This document shows, one piece after another, positions 61,513-64,000 of a DNA stretch of 64,000 bases. The notes under the pieces were generated by a model. It saw nothing but the letters and a program-made list of their open reading frames with translations. It made no database searches and was not told where the DNA came from. Within the stretch, counting starts at the first letter, position 1, and every line of letters begins with the position of its first letter. The stretch comes from Roseobacter sinensis (GTDB taxonomy: Bacteria; Pseudomonadota; Alphaproteobacteria; Rhodobacterales; Rhodobacteraceae), in NCBI RefSeq assembly GCF_025755255.1, contig NZ_JALIEB010000002.1:349282-413281 (forward strand), given 5' to 3'. The translations under genes were made by a program, and so were the position numbers.

Positions 61513-63105
61513 TCAGGAGGCCAGCATAAGATCCGACGCCTTCTCCCCGATCATGATCGCGGGCGCATTGGTGTTGCCCGAGACGATCTCGGGCATGATC
61601 GAGCAGTCGGCCACGCGCAACCCTTGGATCCCATGCACCTTCAACTCAGCGTCCACCACCGCATCCGCATCCGAGCCCATCTTGCAGGTGCCCGTCGGGT
61701 GATAGATCGATGCGGTGTTGCTGCGCGTCCAATCCAGTGTGGCCTCGTAGTCGTCCATATCGAGGCTCGCATGGGGCCGGAACTCTTCTGAAATCTTGGA
61801 GGTCAGCGGCGCATGCCGCGCGATCTTGCGCGCGATGTTGACCCCTGCAACGATGGTCCGGCAGTCCGTTTCGGTCGAGAGATAGTTCGGGATGATCTTG
61901 GGATAATCCCGTGGACGTGCCGAGTTGAGGCGGATCTCGCCCTTGCTTTCCGGGCGCAGCTGGCAGACGGACATCGTGAAGGCCGAAAACTTGTCGGCGC
62001 CTTTTCCCGGGTTTTCAGCCGAAAGGGGCTGCACATGGAACTGGATGTCCGGCGTCTCCACGTCTTCGCGGGTTTTCAGGAAGCCCGTGGCCAGGCTCGC
62101 CGCCATCGTCATCGGTCCGGCACGGAACATCAGGTATTTCAGCCCGATCTTGGCCTGACCGAAGAGGCTGGAGACCTCGTCGTTCAGCGTGGGCTCGTTG
62201 CACTTGTAGACCAGTCGGGCCTGCAGGTGATCCTGCATGTTCTTGCCCACGCCCTTGAGGTCTTTCTTCACTTCGATCCCATGCTCGGCGAGCTGTTCTG
62301 CCTCGCCGATGCCCGACAGCATCAGCAGTTGAGGCGAGTTGATCGCCCCGCCGCAGAGCACGATCTCGCGCCGCGCCGTGATGGTCTGCGGGTTGCCGCC
62401 GCGGTCCGCGTAGGTCACGCCAGTGGCGCGGCCCTCGGTGATTTCGATCTTGTCGACCTGCGCATGGGTGATGATCCGCAAGTTGGGCCGCTTCTTCACC
62501 GGATTGAGATAGGCCACGGCAGAACTGCAGCGCCGCCCGTTGCGCGCGGTCAGTTGGAAAAAGCCGACGCCTTCCTGATCCGCGCCGTTGTAATCGGGGT
62601 TGAACTTGTACCCCGCCGCCTGTGCCGCGGCGACCCAGGCATCGGTGATCGGCCGTTGAATCCGCATGTTCGACACCGAGAGCGGCCCCTGATCGCCATG
62701 ATACTCATCGGCGCCGCGTTCGTTGTTCTCGGCCCGTTTGAAGAGAGGTAAAACGTCGTCCCACCCCCATCCGCTATTGCCCATTTGCCGCCAACGGTCG
62801 TAGTCTTGGGGTTGACCGCGAACGTAGAGGAGGCCGTTCAGGGAGGAAGACCCACCCAAAACCTTGCCGCGCGGCCACTCGATGGAGCGTCCATTGAGGC
62901 CCGGATCCGGCTCGGTTTTGTAGCACCAGTCGACGGACGGGTTGTGGATTGTCTTGAAGTAGCCAACGGGGATGTGAATCCAAGGGTTCAAGTCCCGCCC
63001 GCCCGCTTCGAGCAGGATCACCTTGTTCTTCGGATCCGCGCTGAGCCGATTGGCCAGCACGCATCCGGCAGAGCCGGCACCGACGACGATAAAATCAGCT
63101 TCCAC
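61513..63105 (-). CDS. GMC-family FAD oxidoreductase (choline dehydrogenase-like)
   Basis: 530 aa. Dinucleotide-binding motif IVVGAGSAGCVLANRLSAD at the N-terminus, GMC signature 1 RGKVLGGSSSLNGLLYVRGQ, signature 2 GGAINSPQLLMLSGIG, and catalytic His in IYHPTGTCKMG and NTNAPAIMIGEKASD. GTG 63105 is the start because GGGAGG lies five bases before it; the upstream extension is not conserved. It oxidises an alcohol to an aldehyde. Divergence from a TRAP binding protein suggests that its substrate is what the TRAP system imports. Confidence 0.9.
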   Translation of the reverse strand: MEADFIVVGAGSAGCVLANRLSADPKNKVILLEAGGRDLNPWIHIPVGYFKTIHNPSVDWCYKTEPDPGLNGRSIEWPRGKVLGGSSSLNGLLYVRGQPQDYDRWRQMGNSGWGWDDVLPLFKRAENNERGADEYHGDQGPLSVSNMRIQRPITDAWVAAAQAAGYKFNPDYNGADQEGVGFFQLTARNGRRCSSAVAYLNPVKKRPNLRIITHAQVDKIEITEGRATGVTYADRGGNPQTITARREIVLCGGAINSPQLLMLSGIGEAEQLAEHGIEVKKDLKGVGKNMQDHLQARLVYKCNEPTLNDEVSSLFGQAKIGLKYLMFRAGPMTMAASLATGFLKTREDVETPDIQFHVQPLSAENPGKGADKFSAFTMSVCQLRPESKGEIRLNSARPRDYPKIIPNYLSTETDCRTIVAGVNIARKIARHAPLTSKISEEFRPHASLDMDDYEATLDWTRSNTASIYHPTGTCKMGSDADAVVDAELKVHGIQGLRVADCSIMPEIVSGNTNAPAIMIGEKASDLMLAS

Positions 63106-63212
63106 TTCCACCTCCCAAGATGCTGCGAAAAAAACTCTATGCAAAAAGAAGGAAACATACTAGTGTTTTTTGGGACTGCTAGTCTCAATAAATGACATTC
63201 AGGGAGGAAGTC
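63106..63212. promoter_or_regulatory. Divergent promoter region, GMC / TRAP
   Basis: About 105 AT-rich bases. ACTAGTGTTTT and the near palindrome GACTGCTAGTC lie around 63160-63185 and may be an operator shared by the two genes. This is a reading by eye only. Confidence 0.35.
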
Positions 63213-64000
63213 ATGAAAGTTCAGAACAATATCAAACACCTGTCGCGGCGGGATCTCTTCCGAGTTGCAGGCCGCTATGGTCTCAGCTCGACGCTGCTGG
63301 CCGCGGGCACGTTCGGCGGCGCGATGAGCCTGTCGAACCTGGCTCAAGCCGCTGAATCGAGCTACGAAAAACGGTTCGCAAATGAACCGAAGTTCACCCT
63401 CAAGATGGGTGCTGCCGGCTTCAACCCGCAAAACCTGCTGATCGAGCGGGCCGGCGTTCTGGAGTTCGCACGTGACCTGGAAAGCCGCACCGATGGCGAG
63501 ATTCGCGTCGAATTCATCGGCAACAACCAGATCTGCAACCAGCTCTCCTGTGTCGAGAAGACACAGCAAGGCATCGTCGACATGTATGCGGCGTCAACGC
63601 AGAACTCCGCGGGCGGCGCGCCCTATCTGAACGTGCTCGACTACGCCTACATGTTCCGGACGCGGGCCGATCAATACTACTTTATGTACAGCCCGGAATC
63701 TCAGCGCATCCTGCGCGAGCCTTTCGAGAAGCGTCACGGCTTGAAGTTCCTCTTCAGCCACGCCGAGCTGCGCGGCATCCAGTTGGGCCTCGCCTGGCAG
63801 GATCGTGATCTCGTGACCAACATCGAAACGCTGAATGGCACCAAGAACCGCGTAACGGGCACCCAGCTGGGCCGGATCGCAATGCAGGCGCTCGGCCTGA
63901 ACCCGGTGCCGATCGCCTGGGAAGAAACGCTCGACGGTCTCAAGCAGGGCCTGATCGACGGGGCCGAGACCTGGGCCTCGGCCGTGGCTTACGCCAACAT
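63213..64000 (+). CDS. TRAP transporter substrate-binding protein DctP-like (partial)
   Basis: 262 codons to the window edge, no stop. A twin-arginine signal (HLSRRDLFRVAGRYGLSS) indicates Tat export. The mature part reads like DctP/TAXI-type binding proteins (LEFARDLESRTDGEIRVEFI, LRGIQLGLAWQDRDLVTNIE, GLKQGLIDGAETWASAVAYA). GGGAGG (63202-63207) precedes the ATG. The transporter's membrane subunits would be expected beyond the right edge. Confidence 0.88.
   Translation, partial: MKVQNNIKHLSRRDLFRVAGRYGLSSTLLAAGTFGGAMSLSNLAQAAESSYEKRFANEPKFTLKMGAAGFNPQNLLIERAGVLEFARDLESRTDGEIRVEFIGNNQICNQLSCVEKTQQGIVDMYAASTQNSAGGAPYLNVLDYAYMFRTRADQYYFMYSPESQRILREPFEKRHGLKFLFSHAELRGIQLGLAWQDRDLVTNIETLNGTKNRVTGTQLGRIAMQALGLNPVPIAWEETLDGLKQGLIDGAETWASAVAYAN

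Overview
The window looks like chromosomal DNA of a marine Rhodobacteraceae (Roseobacter-group) alphaproteobacterium. The basis is the GC-rich coding style with long antisense shadow frames, a XoxF-type methanol dehydrogenase with pqqABCDE, a form-II CoxL cluster, the plant-type glutamate-cysteine ligase, TRAP transport, and GC-rich 'GGGGCTGGCCCC' hairpins between genes. No rRNA, tRNA, IS element, prophage or CRISPR array was recognised. All assignments come from reading the sequence; no database search was run.

Region by region. 1-8.5 kb: the start of an unidentified gene, a junk-like stretch ending in an extreme G/C hairpin, a secreted vanadium-haloperoxidase-like RTX protein divergent from a winged-helix/TPR regulator, and a minus-strand group with a membrane protein, cardiolipin synthase and an EEP-family nuclease. 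8.7-11.8 kb: a NosR-like flavo/iron-sulfur membrane protein overlapping ApbE. 11.8-16.3 kb: a coxMLSG-type molybdenum hydroxylase operon with a 114-bp palindrome between coxL and coxS. 16.3-31.3 kb: a lanthanide-type methanol oxidation block. It contains a XoxJ-like binding protein, a cytochrome c, a PQQ-ADH-associated ABC binding protein and beta-propeller, xoxF, a LuxR-type response regulator, a FIST protein, a hybrid histidine kinase, and pqqABCDE including the 35-aa pqqA. 31.4-34.9 kb: DGPF/YCII + ECF42 sigma factor, VOC, MAPEG, TfoX-N and DUF2461 genes. 35-54 kb: mostly housekeeping genes (tag, gshA, rsmE, ubiA, an OmpA-like protein, usp, moaE-moaD-pgsA-uvrC, an SDR, a Ca/Na antiporter, an S49 peptidase, an ABC-2 exporter and a second CoxG-like gene). 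53.5-55.2 kb: two exporters. 55.5-58.6 kb: a quinone oxidoreductase beside a decaying phosphonate (phn) locus, in which phnM, phnN and phnF are visibly truncated, frameshifted or nonsense-mutated around one intact DUF1045 gene. 58.9-64 kb: a small conserved protein, a phytase/esterase-like beta-propeller, a GMC oxidoreductase and, divergent from it, a Tat-exported TRAP binding protein that runs off the window.

How it fits together: XoxF needs PQQ (pqqABCDE) and passes electrons to cytochrome c. The XoxJ-like, ABC-binding and beta-propeller proteins are periplasmic partners of unknown detailed role. The FIST-kinase-regulator trio is the likely alcohol/NO-type sensory system controlling it. The adjacent Cox-type enzyme could oxidise CO or a downstream aldehyde, and its molybdopterin would draw on MoaD/MoaE encoded further along. 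The most unusual observations are the sensory trio beside xoxF, the PQQ-ADH ABC binding protein without its ATPase and permease, the palindrome family that also sits inside rsmE, and the phn locus caught in decay.
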